Made by a program: the position numbers and the translations under genes
Shown here: positions 43,922 to 55,488 of the stretch, one piece after another
Layout of the letters: every line of letters begins with the position of its first letter
How positions within the stretch are numbered: position 1 is the first letter of the stretch
NCBI GenBank assembly: GCA_027624855.1
Contig: JAQBTQ010000011.1
Coordinates: forward strand, 1-64,000
From: Bacteroidota bacterium
GTDB lineage: Bacteria; Bacteroidota; Bacteroidia; Flavobacteriales_D; Sanyastnellaceae
Direction of reading: 5' to 3'
Length of the DNA: 64,000 bases
Notes under the pieces: generated by a model
Seen by the model: the letters and a program-made list of their open reading frames with translations, nothing else
Told to the model about the DNA's origin: nothing
Database searches by the model: none

Positions 43922-45280
43922 ATGATGTTGGACAACCCAATTCCCGAATCACCAAAAGGATCAACCAAGTCCACAATGTGGACTCTATTGTGCCTGTTTG
44001 TCATTTGCATGCCATTTCGCATGGATGGCCAGCGCGCAGGAATAGACGTGCCTCACACCATAACGGCAAGCGCAGCGAGTATTCACTCCTTGAAACTTCA
44101 CCCCGTTGGCATGCCATCTTCTGCACCCATCATTCCGCTCGAGAATGGGCAATTGAGACTAAGTTTTGACGACTTCTCTCCAAACTATCGGTCTTTGGAA
44201 CTGCGCATTCGGCATTGCACATTCGATTGGTATGATTCTCCCGACTTCTCAACCCTGGATTATATCAATGGCTTTTCATCTCTAACGTTTGATCGGACAG
44301 AACCCAGTTTTAACACCAAAACGAGCTACACCCATTATTCCACCACCTTTCCGAATGATTTGATGCAGTTGACGAAGAGTGGCAACTACATGATTGAGGT
44401 CGTGGATCAATCAAATCCTCATGAAGCATTGATTCAGCTCAGATTTGTGGTGTTCGAGTCGCTGGTAGATTTGGACATGCAAGTGCTGGAGTCCTCCATC
44501 ATTCGTGAGCAGCGCACTCACCAAGAGGTGGCCTTGACCATTCGACATGATGCAAGCCTTTATCGCATTCGCGACGCCTATGACGAATTGCAAGTGGTCA
44601 TCATGCAAAATATGAAATGGGAAACCGCCAGAATGGGACTTCAACCGCAATTCGTTCGAAATGATGAAGTGGTTTATGATCCAACAGGCGTCCTTTCTTT
44701 TCCCGGTGGGAATTCGTGGCGATTTGTCGACATCAAAAGCCTCAGGTTTGCCAGCCTTGGTATACAGAGAATTGTGGACGAAGGAAATGATTGGCACGCA
44801 TACCTTGAGGCCGATCAATCCCGAGCCATGTCTTTTTTAGAGGCTCGGTCGGATCTGGATGGACATTTCGTCATCTCCAACGAACGACAAGATGATGATA
44901 CGGGAGGCGAATACCTTTGGACTCACTTTGTGCTTGAAGCACCTTTTAAAAGAACCAATGAAGACATTTATATCTACGGTGAAATTTCAAATTGGTCTTA
45001 TCCTGAATCCCATCGCTTGCATTGGAATGAAGCGACCAGTCAATATGAAGCTCAACTGTTTCTCAAGCAGGGCTATTACAATTATGAGTATCGCGTTCGG
45101 CCTTCTAACGACAGAGGAAAAAACCAATGGCATGACTTTCAGTCTCTTCCCTCCGACATTCAAGCCTTAGAGGGATCACACTCCAGAGCAGACACTCCCT
45201 ACACAGCAATCATCTATTATTGGGATTTGGATGGATATGACCGGGTCATTGGTTTTGCCATTGAAAAACCGAATGGATGA
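43922..45280 (+). CDS. Type IX secretion system plug protein (DUF5103)
   Basis: 452 residues. Hydrophobic signal segment MWTLLCLFVICMPFRM about 18 residues in, so translation may start later than 43922. The N-terminal domain contains SIHSLKLHPVGMPSSAPII, LRLSFDDFSPNYRSLELRI, RHCTFDWYDS and PSFNTKTSYTHYSTTFPN, strong signatures of the plug protein that blocks the SprA translocon pore in the periplasm of T9SS-bearing bacteria. The C-terminal half repeats beta-rich units. It begins divergently from nqrA across an 81-base gap. Its presence matches the T9SS cargo at 89-1993. Confidence 0.9.
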   Translation: MMLDNPIPESPKGSTKSTMWTLLCLFVICMPFRMDGQRAGIDVPHTITASAASIHSLKLHPVGMPSSAPIIPLENGQLRLSFDDFSPNYRSLELRIRHCTFDWYDSPDFSTLDYINGFSSLTFDRTEPSFNTKTSYTHYSTTFPNDLMQLTKSGNYMIEVVDQSNPHEALIQLRFVVFESLVDLDMQVLESSIIREQRTHQEVALTIRHDASLYRIRDAYDELQVVIMQNMKWETARMGLQPQFVRNDEVVYDPTGVLSFPGGNSWRFVDIKSLRFASLGIQRIVDEGNDWHAYLEADQSRAMSFLEARSDLDGHFVISNERQDDDTGGEYLWTHFVLEAPFKRTNEDIYIYGEISNWSYPESHRLHWNEATSQYEAQLFLKQGYYNYEYRVRPSNDRGKNQWHDFQSLPSDIQALEGSHSRADTPYTAIIYYWDLDGYDRVIGFAIEKPNG

Positions 45281-45303
45281 AATAGGCCGATGCCCGCAAT
45301 GCT

Positions 45304-45311
45304 TAATTTCG
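45304..45311 (+). promoter_or_regulatory. -7-like element four bases before the SDR gene
   Basis: TAATTTCG (one mismatch to TAnnTTTG), then CTTT, then the GTG at 45316. Supports the GTG start. Confidence 0.4.
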
Positions 45312-45315
45312 CTTT

Positions 45316-46029
45316 GTGAATTCATTACGTATACTCATCACTGGAGCTTCAAGTGGAATAGGTGAAGCGACTGCGCGTCTATTGGCTGAAAAAGGCCATC
45401 GTCTCTTTCTAATGGCCAGAAGCGAATCTACTTTAGAGCAATTGGCTCGGTCCTTTCCAACGGATCAAATTCAATGGCATGCCGCAGATGTATGCAATGA
45501 AAATGAGGTTCGGAAAGGGATCGACGAAATGGAGGCCGCTTGGGGTGGTATCGATGTTTGCATCCCCAATGCAGGCATTGGTATTTTCTCACCTTTGGAA
45601 AAAGCCGATTTCAAAGACTGGAAGACCATGGTCGATGTCAACATTACAGGGGTTCTGTGCACCTTGCATGCAGCACTGCCCTCGCTGATTAAAAACCACG
45701 GACATGTCATTCAAATTGGATCCATTGCAGCCCGAAATGTGTTTCCCAACAGCGGAGTCTATTGTGCAACCAAGCATGCTGTTTTGGCCATTAGTGAATC
45801 ATTGAGAATTGAATTTCGAGATGAGTTGGCCATTACCACCATCAATCCCGGAGCTGTCAATACTTCATTCATTGACCAGACAACGAATGACGAACTGAGG
45901 GAATCTTATCGACCACAGTTTGAACAAGGAATGGAAGCCAAATTCATTGCCGAGGCCATTGCATTGGCCATTGAATCCAAAGGCAGAGGAGTATTCAGTG
46001 AAATAACCATGCGTCCTGATCGCCGATGA
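45316..46029 (+). CDS. Short-chain dehydrogenase/reductase
   Basis: 237 residues, GTG start. The classical SDR motifs are present: GASSGIGEATA near the N-terminus for NAD(P), NAG in the middle, and the catalytic YCATK with Tyr149 and Lys153. Substrate unknown; the family covers sugars, steroids, fatty-acid intermediates and clavaldehyde-type aldehydes. Cytoplasmic. Its stop overlaps the next glycosyltransferase gene by four bases, and a -7-like element ends four bases before its start. Confidence 0.9.
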   Translation: MNSLRILITGASSGIGEATARLLAEKGHRLFLMARSESTLEQLARSFPTDQIQWHAADVCNENEVRKGIDEMEAAWGGIDVCIPNAGIGIFSPLEKADFKDWKTMVDVNITGVLCTLHAALPSLIKNHGHVIQIGSIAARNVFPNSGVYCATKHAVLAISESLRIEFRDELAITTINPGAVNTSFIDQTTNDELRESYRPQFEQGMEAKFIAEAIALAIESKGRGVFSEITMRPDRR

Positions 46030-47117
46030 AAATTTGCATGCTTTCGAGCTCTACAGGCTGGGGTGGATTGGAAAGAAACTTGGTCAGGTATGCCTTATGG
46101 ATGAGTGAATTGGGACATGAAGTTGAAGTGAATTGCGTTCCCGAATCACCTCTGGCAACTGCTGTGCTTAATCATCCCATTTCCGTTCGATTCATTCAGC
46201 GCCAGCGACGATATTACCCTTGGAAGGAAGCACTGGAACTGCGAAAATATCTGAAAAAAAAGGCTTTTGAATTTCTCTGGATTCGTGACCCAAGAGATCT
46301 CAGTTTGTGCAGTGCAGCAGTGCGAAGGACCTCAACGCATTTCATCTTTCATCAGGGCATGCAAATCCTGCACCCGAAGAGAAGTCCATTGCACAAACTT
46401 CGCTTTCAACCCATCGATGCCTGGGTGGCTCCGCTTATGCAACTCCAAGAGCAAATACGATTGAACACGCCTGTTTCAGAGGACAAAATCCACGTGATTC
46501 CGCTGGCACTGGAAGATGAGTGGTTTGATGAAAGAACCCATTCTAAATCGCAAGCGAGGGCTGCACTTAGTCTGCCAGAAAAAGCCAAAATCGCTGGTCT
46601 TTTTGGGAGAATCGATTCATTAAAGGGACAGGAGACTTTGATTCACGCATTGAAAAGCACCAAGGACGAGCATTGGCACGCTCTGCTCATCGGCGAAAAC
46701 ACTCCCAATGAGCCTGGCGACGAGCAAATGCGTTTAAAAATGCTCATTCAAAAACTTCAACTGGCCCACCGTGTTCACTGGCGTTCACCTTCGGAAGATC
46801 TCAAAACTGCTTATGACGCTTGCGATGCCTATACCATGTGCAGCAATTCCGAGACCATTGGTATGGTCACACTGGAGGCAATGGCTCGCAAGATTCCTAT
46901 CGCCGGAACTCGATCAGGTGGAACACCTGAGTTGCTGGATTTTGGAAAGATGGGCGTCTTATTCGAACCGACGAATTCAAAGCAATTGGCAGGTCTACTT
47001 GATGACTTGTCGAGTTGGCCTGTAGCATCCGATCAATACCTCAAACCATTCCGGAAAAGTGAAGTAATAGAGAAGTGGTCGTTGCTATTGCAGAATCTTC
47101 GGAAATCTGCTTCGTAA
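46026..47117 (+). CDS. Glycosyltransferase family 4 protein
   Basis: 363 residues, ATGA overlap with the SDR gene. N-terminus MKICMLSSSTGWGGLERN carries the GT-B glycine loop. The donor site has FGRIDSLKGQETLI, then NSETIGMVTLEAMARKIP with the E-x7-E pair, then GTRSGGTPELL. Transfers a sugar from a nucleotide donor, most likely in surface glycan assembly. Donor and acceptor unknown. RF3 gene follows 12 bases on but with its own -7-like element. Confidence 0.86.
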   Translation: MKICMLSSSTGWGGLERNLVRYALWMSELGHEVEVNCVPESPLATAVLNHPISVRFIQRQRRYYPWKEALELRKYLKKKAFEFLWIRDPRDLSLCSAAVRRTSTHFIFHQGMQILHPKRSPLHKLRFQPIDAWVAPLMQLQEQIRLNTPVSEDKIHVIPLALEDEWFDERTHSKSQARAALSLPEKAKIAGLFGRIDSLKGQETLIHALKSTKDEHWHALLIGENTPNEPGDEQMRLKMLIQKLQLAHRVHWRSPSEDLKTAYDACDAYTMCSNSETIGMVTLEAMARKIPIAGTRSGGTPELLDFGKMGVLFEPTNSKQLAGLLDDLSSWPVASDQYLKPFRKSEVIEKWSLLLQNLRKSAS

Positions 47118-47122
47118 ATTCG
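47115..47122 (+). promoter_or_regulatory. -7-like element before prfC
   Basis: TAAATTCG (one mismatch) overlaps the stop codon of the preceding glycosyltransferase gene and lies seven bases before the prfC ATG. It would give a leader of about three bases. Confidence 0.35.
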
Positions 47123-47129
47123 CGCACCC

Positions 47130-48731
47130 ATGGGAACGATTCAGGAAGAAATACAGAAGCGAAGAACCTTTGCCATCATCAGCCATCCGGATGCTGGTAA
47201 GACCACATTGACAGAAAAGTTCTTGCTTTTTGGTGGAGCGATTCAAACTGCTGGAGCCGTCAAAAACAACAAAATCACGAAAACGGCTGCCTCGGACTTT
47301 ATGGAAATTGAGCGGCAGAGGGGAATATCTGTTGCGACGTCTGTCATGGCGTTTCATTACAAAAATCGACTCATCAATTTGTTGGATACGCCGGGGCACA
47401 AAGACTTTGCCGAGGATACGTATCGCACCTTAACCGCTGTTGACAGCGTAATTTTGGTCATTGATTGCGTCAAAGGTGTCGAAGCTCAGACTGAGCGGCT
47501 GATGGAAGTCTGTAGAATGAGGAACACCCCGGTTATCGTTTTCATCAACAAAATGGACCTTGAAGGGCAAGACCCGTTTGACCTTTTGGATGAACTCGAG
47601 GAAAAATTAAAAATTCAAGTCCGGCCATTGAGCTGGCCAATCAGCGGTGGTCAATCGTTCAAAGGTGTTTACAGCCTATATGACAAAGAACTTCGACTAT
47701 TCAATCCCGATAAAACCAAAATCTCCAAGAACATCATTTCCATAAGCGACATCGGCGACCCTGAATTGAATGAGTGGGTTGGGGATGATCATGCCGAGCA
47801 ACTGCGCACGGATACGGAGCTCATTGAAGGGGTTTACGACGAATGGAACGCAGCGCCCTATCTCGAAGGCAAAATGGCACCGGTGTTTTTTGGCAGTGCC
47901 GTTAACAATTTTGGCATCCAGGAGATGTTGGACACGTTCATAGAAATCGCTCCCGATCCGAGACCACGGCAAACGGATTTGCGCGAGGTCAATCCAACTG
48001 AAAATGCATTCAGCGGGTTCATCTTTAAAATCCATGCCAACATTGATCCACGACACCGTGATCGTATCGCTTTCATGCGCGTGTGCAGTGGTAAATTTCA
48101 GCGCAACACGTTCTTCCACCACACCCGCATCCAAAAGAAATTGAAATTTGCCAATCCCGCCACGTTTCTCGCGCAAGACAAGAGCGTAGTGGATGAGGCA
48201 TGGCCTGGAGATGTTGTGGGGCTCTATGACACGGGAACATTTAAAATCGGTGATACCTTGACCGAAGGAGAAAACTTTACATTCCGCGGCATCCCCAGCT
48301 TTTCGCCTGAAATATTCAAGGAACTGGTCAATAAAGACCCAATGAAAAGCAAACAATTGGATAAGGGTATCCAACAATTGACCGACGAAGGAGTAGCGCA
48401 GCTTTTCATTCGAGAATTGGGCAATCGAAAAATTGTTGGTACGGTAGGCGAATTGCAATTCGAGGTTATCCAATATCGATTGGAGCATGAATACGGTGCC
48501 AAATGTGAATTCCAATCTAAGCCATACTACAAAGCATGTTGGATCGTTAGTAAAGACGAATCGAAACTGGATGAGTTCAAGCGAATTAAAGGAGCTGACA
48601 TGGTCAAGGACAAGGATGGGAATGACGTTTTTCTCGCGCCATCAAAATTCTTACTTGACATGGAAATCGCTAACTACCCTGAATTGACCTTTCACTTTAC
48701 CTCAGAATTCAAGACCGCTCAAATCCAATAA
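47130..48731 (+). CDS. prfC: Peptide chain release factor 3
   Basis: 533 residues. GTPase domain motifs: [15 protein letters not shown] (P-loop), RGISVATSV (switch 1), [11 protein letters not shown] (switch 2) and NKMDLEG. Domains II and III of the RF3 type follow, with [16 protein letters not shown]. It releases RF1 or RF2 from the ribosome after termination. Full length. No neighbour has a clear functional tie, although prmC, which methylates RF1/RF2, is encoded in the same window. Confidence 0.96.
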   Translation: MGTIQEEIQKRRTFAIISHPDAGKTTLTEKFLLFGGAIQTAGAVKNNKITKTAASDFMEIERQRGISVATSVMAFHYKNRLINLLDTPGHKDFAEDTYRTLTAVDSVILVIDCVKGVEAQTERLMEVCRMRNTPVIVFINKMDLEGQDPFDLLDELEEKLKIQVRPLSWPISGGQSFKGVYSLYDKELRLFNPDKTKISKNIISISDIGDPELNEWVGDDHAEQLRTDTELIEGVYDEWNAAPYLEGKMAPVFFGSAVNNFGIQEMLDTFIEIAPDPRPRQTDLREVNPTENAFSGFIFKIHANIDPRHRDRIAFMRVCSGKFQRNTFFHHTRIQKKLKFANPATFLAQDKSVVDEAWPGDVVGLYDTGTFKIGDTLTEGENFTFRGIPSFSPEIFKELVNKDPMKSKQLDKGIQQLTDEGVAQLFIRELGNRKIVGTVGELQFEVIQYRLEHEYGAKCEFQSKPYYKACWIVSKDESKLDEFKRIKGADMVKDKDGNDVFLAPSKFLLDMEIANYPELTFHFTSEFKTAQIQ

Positions 48732-48754
48732 ATGCGGAATACGCATTCGATGCG

Positions 48755-48762
48755 TAAATTTC
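48755..48762 (+). promoter_or_regulatory. -7-like element four bases before the receptor operon
   Basis: TAAATTTC (last base differs from TAnnTTTG), then ACTG, then ATG at 48767. Probable promoter of the two-gene receptor operon. Confidence 0.4.
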
Positions 48763-48766
48763 ACTG

Positions 48767-49408
48767 ATGAAAATCCCCATACTCATACTGGCCCTTTTGG
48801 GACCAATCGCTTCGACTTGGTGCCAAGACTCTACTGGCACCGGTCCTGAGCCAGTAGAAGTGGTACAAATCAGTGGAATGGTCGTAACAGGGGATTCGCT
48901 CGCACCACTCCCCTATGCTACCGTATTCCGACTTCGCGATTTGCGGGGGACCATGACCGATTTAAACGGTTTTTTCAGCATACCTGCCTTAGCTGGAGAC
49001 ACCATTACCATTTCCTCTATTGGCTACCTTACCCAGGCATTCACCGTTCCAACCGACCTCGAATTACCCCGAATGAATGTAGTCCAACCTCTTGGACGTG
49101 ACACAGTTGCGTTGGAAGAAGCCTTCATCTATCCTTGGCCAACCAAAGAGCGATTCAAGGAAGAATTTTTACAGCTGCAATTATCGCCTGATGCCTTTGC
49201 AATCGGCCAAGAAAGATTGGACCCCGCAGCATTGTATGATCGTTTAATGGAAGTTGGCAGGGATGGTGGTGAGGTGTACAATTACACGATTCAGCAGCAA
49301 GCTCAGCAGAATTATTATGCTGGACAGCTTCCTCCCATCAATGTCTTCAATCCCATTGCCTGGGCAAAATTCATAGATGCTGTGCGAAACGGATCATTGA
49401 AACAATGA
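48767..49408 (+). CDS. Carboxypeptidase-regulatory-like domain protein, receptor companion
   Basis: 213 residues. A signal peptide ends near STWCQ. Residues about 35-110 form a CarboxypepD_reg-like beta sandwich (SGMVVTGDSLAPLPYATVF, GTMTDLNGFFSIPA, TITISSIGYLTQAF), the domain type found at the N-terminus of Bacteroidota TonB receptors. The C-terminal ~90 residues are helical and unassigned. It overlaps the TonB receptor gene by four bases, so the two are made together and likely interact in the envelope. Exact role unknown. Confidence 0.75.
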   Translation: MKIPILILALLGPIASTWCQDSTGTGPEPVEVVQISGMVVTGDSLAPLPYATVFRLRDLRGTMTDLNGFFSIPALAGDTITISSIGYLTQAFTVPTDLELPRMNVVQPLGRDTVALEEAFIYPWPTKERFKEEFLQLQLSPDAFAIGQERLDPAALYDRLMEVGRDGGEVYNYTIQQQAQQNYYAGQLPPINVFNPIAWAKFIDAVRNGSLKQ

Positions 49409-51960
49409 CGCATCCTTTCGCCCGTTTAATTCTAATTTTCTTGGGCTTTGCATATATGCACAGCATCAGCGCGCAAGCGGAGGTGGAATCTGGTGTGAAG
49501 GGAATGGTGTCCGACGAGAATGGAGTCGCCTTACCTGGAGCTACCGTGTATGACTTACGCCAACCGAATCAAGCAGTTGTCACCAATCAGCGTGGGGCAT
49601 TCGAACTCAATTTAGCCCCGGGAAATCATCAAATCCGCATTGGTTTTGTTGGGTTTGACCCCAAAACCATCGAAGTCAGTGTGAATGCTGGGCAATGGAC
49701 GGCTTTGAATGTGCGATTAAAAGCAGGAGTTGCACTCGGCACATCTGAAGTGATCGCGGATGGATCCCGAAGTGGACCCATTCAAAACATTGACCCTAAA
49801 GTGGCAACGCGAATTCCTTCTCCGCGTGGCACCATTGAGGATTTACTTATTCAAGCGCCCGTGAATTTCAATAGCGAATTATCCAGCAGCTACAACGTGC
49901 GCGGGGGAAGCTTTGATGAAAACCTCGTTTATGTGAATGAAATTGAGGTGTATCGTCCATTCTTGGTTCGTGCGGGTCAGCAAGAGGGATTGTCTTTTCC
50001 CAACCCAGATATGGTCGAATCCATCGAATTTTCAGCAGGTGGTTTCGAGGCCAAATACGGAGATAAGCTCAGTTCCGTATTGGACATCAGATACCGCAAA
50101 CCCACGACCAACAGAATGCGTGTTTCCGGAAGCTTGCTCGGAGGACAAGTCCAACGAGATTGGGTAAGCAACCATGGTCCCAATGGACATCGGCGATGGA
50201 CATTGAACAGTGGCATTCGCTTCCGAGACAACTCCTATGTTCTTGGCTCTCTCGATGAAGGTGGTGAATACCAACCCCGCTATGTAGATTTTCAAAATTT
50301 CATCACCTGGGATCCAGATGGTTACGGCCCTTGGGAGGTTGAAGCATTGGCGATTTATGGCCAGAACCGCTACCAATTCATTCCCGTGCGAAGGGAATCC
50401 AACGTGGGGAACATCAATGAAGCCCTTAAACTTACGATTTACTTCGACGGCAAGGAGAAAACCGCCTATTCAACAGGTTTTGGAGCGCTTTCCATCAATC
50501 ACGTAACAGAAAACCATCGAATCCGATGGATTAATTCCGCTTTTCAAACGGCTGAGTCAGAAACATTTGACATCCTCGGAGCGTATTGGCTCGATGAACT
50601 GGAACGCGACCTAGGATCAGACGAATTGGGCGAAGCCGCCGTTAACCGAGGAGTTGGAGCATACCTCGATCATGCAAGAAATCGGTTATATGCAACCGTG
50701 TTAAGCAGTGCGCTTAAGGGATCAAGCTCATGGGGTGAAAAAAATCAATTTTTGGAATGGGGATTAAAGTGGCAGTATGAAGACATTGAAGATCACCTTT
50801 CGGAATGGTCATTGGTCGATTCAGCCGGGTTCATCACCCCACACCCGAGAGACAGCATTGGCTACATTGATGAGGGGCCAGATCAAATCATAATGTTGGA
50901 TGATGTGATTCGCGCTTCCAATGACATTCAATCCCAACGAATTCAAGCATTTGCTCAGAACACTTGGAATTGGAGTGACTCACGCGGTGGGCAATGGGAA
51001 ATGAACCTCGGATTCAGGAGCCATCTATGGACGTTTAATAACCAGTTGGTCGGAGGTCCTCGCGGCCGGATTTCTTTCGAACCAGAAACAGCATTTGATC
51101 AGCCATCGACCGTTTGGAACTTCGCAGCCGGGGTGTATTGGCAACCTCCCTTCTATCGGGAAATGAGACGATTCGATGGAACCATTAATGAGTCCATAGA
51201 GGCCCAGAAGGCGACCCATTTCGTACTTGGCATGGACCGCATTTTTGAGATGTACAACCGACCGTTCAAAATGGTTGGTGAGCTGTACTACAAAGATTTG
51301 GACATGTTGATTCCATATGAAATTGAAAATGTGAGGCAACGCTATTATGCCCGAAATAATAGTGCTGGATATGCAACAGGGGCAGATTTCATGCTCAATG
51401 GAGAGTTCATAGAAGGCATTCAAAGCTGGTTCAGGATGTCCGTTTTGAAAACCGAAGAAGACCTGAATGACGACGAATACTGGCAATTCTACAACAGCGA
51501 TGGACAACCCATCATTGCAGGATACACGCTAAACAACGAGGCGGTAGATAGTACACTCATTGTTCCAGGGCTCATACCAAGGCAGACGGATCAGCGATTT
51601 AACATGAGCCTCTTGTTTCAGGATGAAATGCCCGGAAATGATGCCTACAAAGTATTGGTCAGTCTTTATTTTGGCACAGGCCTGCCATTTGGTCCTCCAT
51701 CCTATGAGCGGTACCAAGACATCCTGCGCACACCAACCTATCGAAGGGTAGATATCGGGTTTTCGAGGGAATTGTTCGATAAATCCTCTTCTGATCTTCA
51801 AAATCGATCAGGATTCATTTCATTGGAAATCTTCAACATCCTTGGAATCCGTAACACCATCAACCACACGTGGATTGAAGATGTAAATGGAAGGCTCTAC
51901 GCCATTCCGAATTACTTGACCAACCGAAGAGTCAACCTGAAAGTGGGACTCGAATTCTAG
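49405..51960 (+). CDS. TonB-dependent outer-membrane receptor
   Basis: 851 residues. Signal peptide ends at ISAQ. A carboxypeptidase-like domain (about 30-110; GVKGMVSDENGVALPGATVY) precedes the plug (about 110-240) with NVRGGSFDENLVYVNEIEVY and VESIEFSAGGFEAKYGDKLS, then a 22-strand-type barrel ending in a C-terminal Phe (LKVGLEF), the signal for barrel assembly. No SusD-like gene follows, so it is unlikely to belong to a polysaccharide utilisation locus. Substrate unknown; it could be a siderophore, vitamin or peptide. Coupled to the companion gene by an ATGA overlap. Confidence 0.92.
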   Translation: MTHPFARLILIFLGFAYMHSISAQAEVESGVKGMVSDENGVALPGATVYDLRQPNQAVVTNQRGAFELNLAPGNHQIRIGFVGFDPKTIEVSVNAGQWTALNVRLKAGVALGTSEVIADGSRSGPIQNIDPKVATRIPSPRGTIEDLLIQAPVNFNSELSSSYNVRGGSFDENLVYVNEIEVYRPFLVRAGQQEGLSFPNPDMVESIEFSAGGFEAKYGDKLSSVLDIRYRKPTTNRMRVSGSLLGGQVQRDWVSNHGPNGHRRWTLNSGIRFRDNSYVLGSLDEGGEYQPRYVDFQNFITWDPDGYGPWEVEALAIYGQNRYQFIPVRRESNVGNINEALKLTIYFDGKEKTAYSTGFGALSINHVTENHRIRWINSAFQTAESETFDILGAYWLDELERDLGSDELGEAAVNRGVGAYLDHARNRLYATVLSSALKGSSSWGEKNQFLEWGLKWQYEDIEDHLSEWSLVDSAGFITPHPRDSIGYIDEGPDQIIMLDDVIRASNDIQSQRIQAFAQNTWNWSDSRGGQWEMNLGFRSHLWTFNNQLVGGPRGRISFEPETAFDQPSTVWNFAAGVYWQPPFYREMRRFDGTINESIEAQKATHFVLGMDRIFEMYNRPFKMVGELYYKDLDMLIPYEIENVRQRYYARNNSAGYATGADFMLNGEFIEGIQSWFRMSVLKTEEDLNDDEYWQFYNSDGQPIIAGYTLNNEAVDSTLIVPGLIPRQTDQRFNMSLLFQDEMPGNDAYKVLVSLYFGTGLPFGPPSYERYQDILRTPTYRRVDIGFSRELFDKSSSDLQNRSGFISLEIFNILGIRNTINHTWIEDVNGRLYAIPNYLTNRRVNLKVGLEF

Positions 51961-51968
51961 ATTGTATG

Positions 51969-52883
51969 CTAGCTTGATTTATTCGATTGCAATTGCTGAA
52001 TCAATTCAATGAATTGTTGTTCAGAGATGATCGGGATTTTTGATTGAACACATTTGGCATACTTCGAGGATCCCATTTTTTCATCCGCTACGAGAAAGTC
52101 TATTCCTTGTTTGATGAACCGCCGATTGATCAAGCCCTGTTTCACCCCAAGGCTTCTCAGCTTCACCTTTTTCGATTGTTCAAATCCACTCAACACGAAT
52201 TGGTTTCCCACTTGTAGTTCATCCAATTCCGCAGTTGGTTTCCAAGAAACAAGTTCCTGGATGTAATCAGCTCTTGATCGCGGGACTTTGCTTTTTGAAG
52301 TAATGGTCAACCTAGACTGAAATTGTGGCACATGATGTTCTGTCCAGTGCAATTCATCGACCAGCCTATCCCAGCCTTCAACCTTCCGTTCCTCATAAAC
52401 TTTTTGAACAATCTGGGCACAAATCCGCGCATCACTTTCTGGATTATGATGATCCAAATTCCAACCAAAATGACGGGCGACATGTTTGACTCCGTGCTTT
52501 GCCAAATCCGGCCATTGATTTCGTGCCAACTCCAAGGTGCAGAAAAACGAAGGTGAATGTTCATCATGCATGGCGTGGTGTGAAAATGCACGTGCAAGGT
52601 GTTTGCACTCCACCATTCCGGCGTTGTGCGCAACCACCGGAAGGCCTTGAATCAGCTCCATGACTTGCGACCATACCACTGGGAAACGGTTCGCCTTGAG
52701 GGTGTCTTTCAAGCTGTAATCAAAATTCCACCGTTGCCAATCCCCAAATTCTTCAATTTCAGGACGCACGAGTGATCGCATTCGATTGACCTCTGCACCA
52801 TTTTCAAAAACGACCACCCCGACTTCACAAATGTTTCCAACTTCACTGGTTGCACACTCCAAATCCAATGCTGCAAATTTCAT
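51969..52883 (-). CDS. DEDDh exonuclease-BRCT protein with altered Exo II motif
   Basis: 304 residues. N-terminal exonuclease domain of the DNA polymerase III epsilon type: Asp7-x-Glu9 in ALDLECATS (Exo I) and His146-x4-Asp151 in HHNPESDA (Exo III). At Exo II, where HNxxFD is expected, the sequence is HNAGMVE (residues 86-92), so the Asp is Val91 with a Glu beside it. A linker leads to a C-terminal BRCT domain (about 225-300; VGNQFVLSGFEQSKKVK). It begins one base after ligA ends, and LigA also ends in a BRCT domain. A role in DNA repair or Okazaki-fragment processing is likely; activity may be changed. Confidence 0.85.
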   Translation of the reverse strand: MKFAALDLECATSEVGNICEVGVVVFENGAEVNRMRSLVRPEIEEFGDWQRWNFDYSLKDTLKANRFPVVWSQVMELIQGLPVVAHNAGMVECKHLARAFSHHAMHDEHSPSFFCTLELARNQWPDLAKHGVKHVARHFGWNLDHHNPESDARICAQIVQKVYEERKVEGWDRLVDELHWTEHHVPQFQSRLTITSKSKVPRSRADYIQELVSWKPTAELDELQVGNQFVLSGFEQSKKVKLRSLGVKQGLINRRFIKQGIDFLVADEKMGSSKYAKCVQSKIPIISEQQFIELIQQLQSNKSS

Positions 52884-52884
52884 T

Positions 52885-55362
<2,478 letters not shown>

Positions 55363-55477
55363 CAGAACAGCTGCGTTTGAGCCGAGCTGATTTTTGAGTG
55401 CGAGTTGAATATTTAATCCACAATATTTTAGGAAAAACAAAGGCCTTCCTACCCGAAACTTCATGTTGATAGTTGCG

Positions 55478-55484
55478 TAATTTG
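55478..55484 (+). promoter_or_regulatory. Possible -7 element before the lipoprotein protease
   Basis: TAATTTG, a one-base-shorter form of TAnnTTTG, ends four bases (AATT) before the ATG at 55489. Low certainty because of the missing base. Confidence 0.3.
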
Positions 55485-55488
55485 AATT

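Noticed and set aside
49405-51960. SusC/SusD polysaccharide utilisation locus
   Set aside because: No SusD-like lipoprotein or glycoside hydrolase accompanies the TonB receptor; the amylase is far off on another operon.
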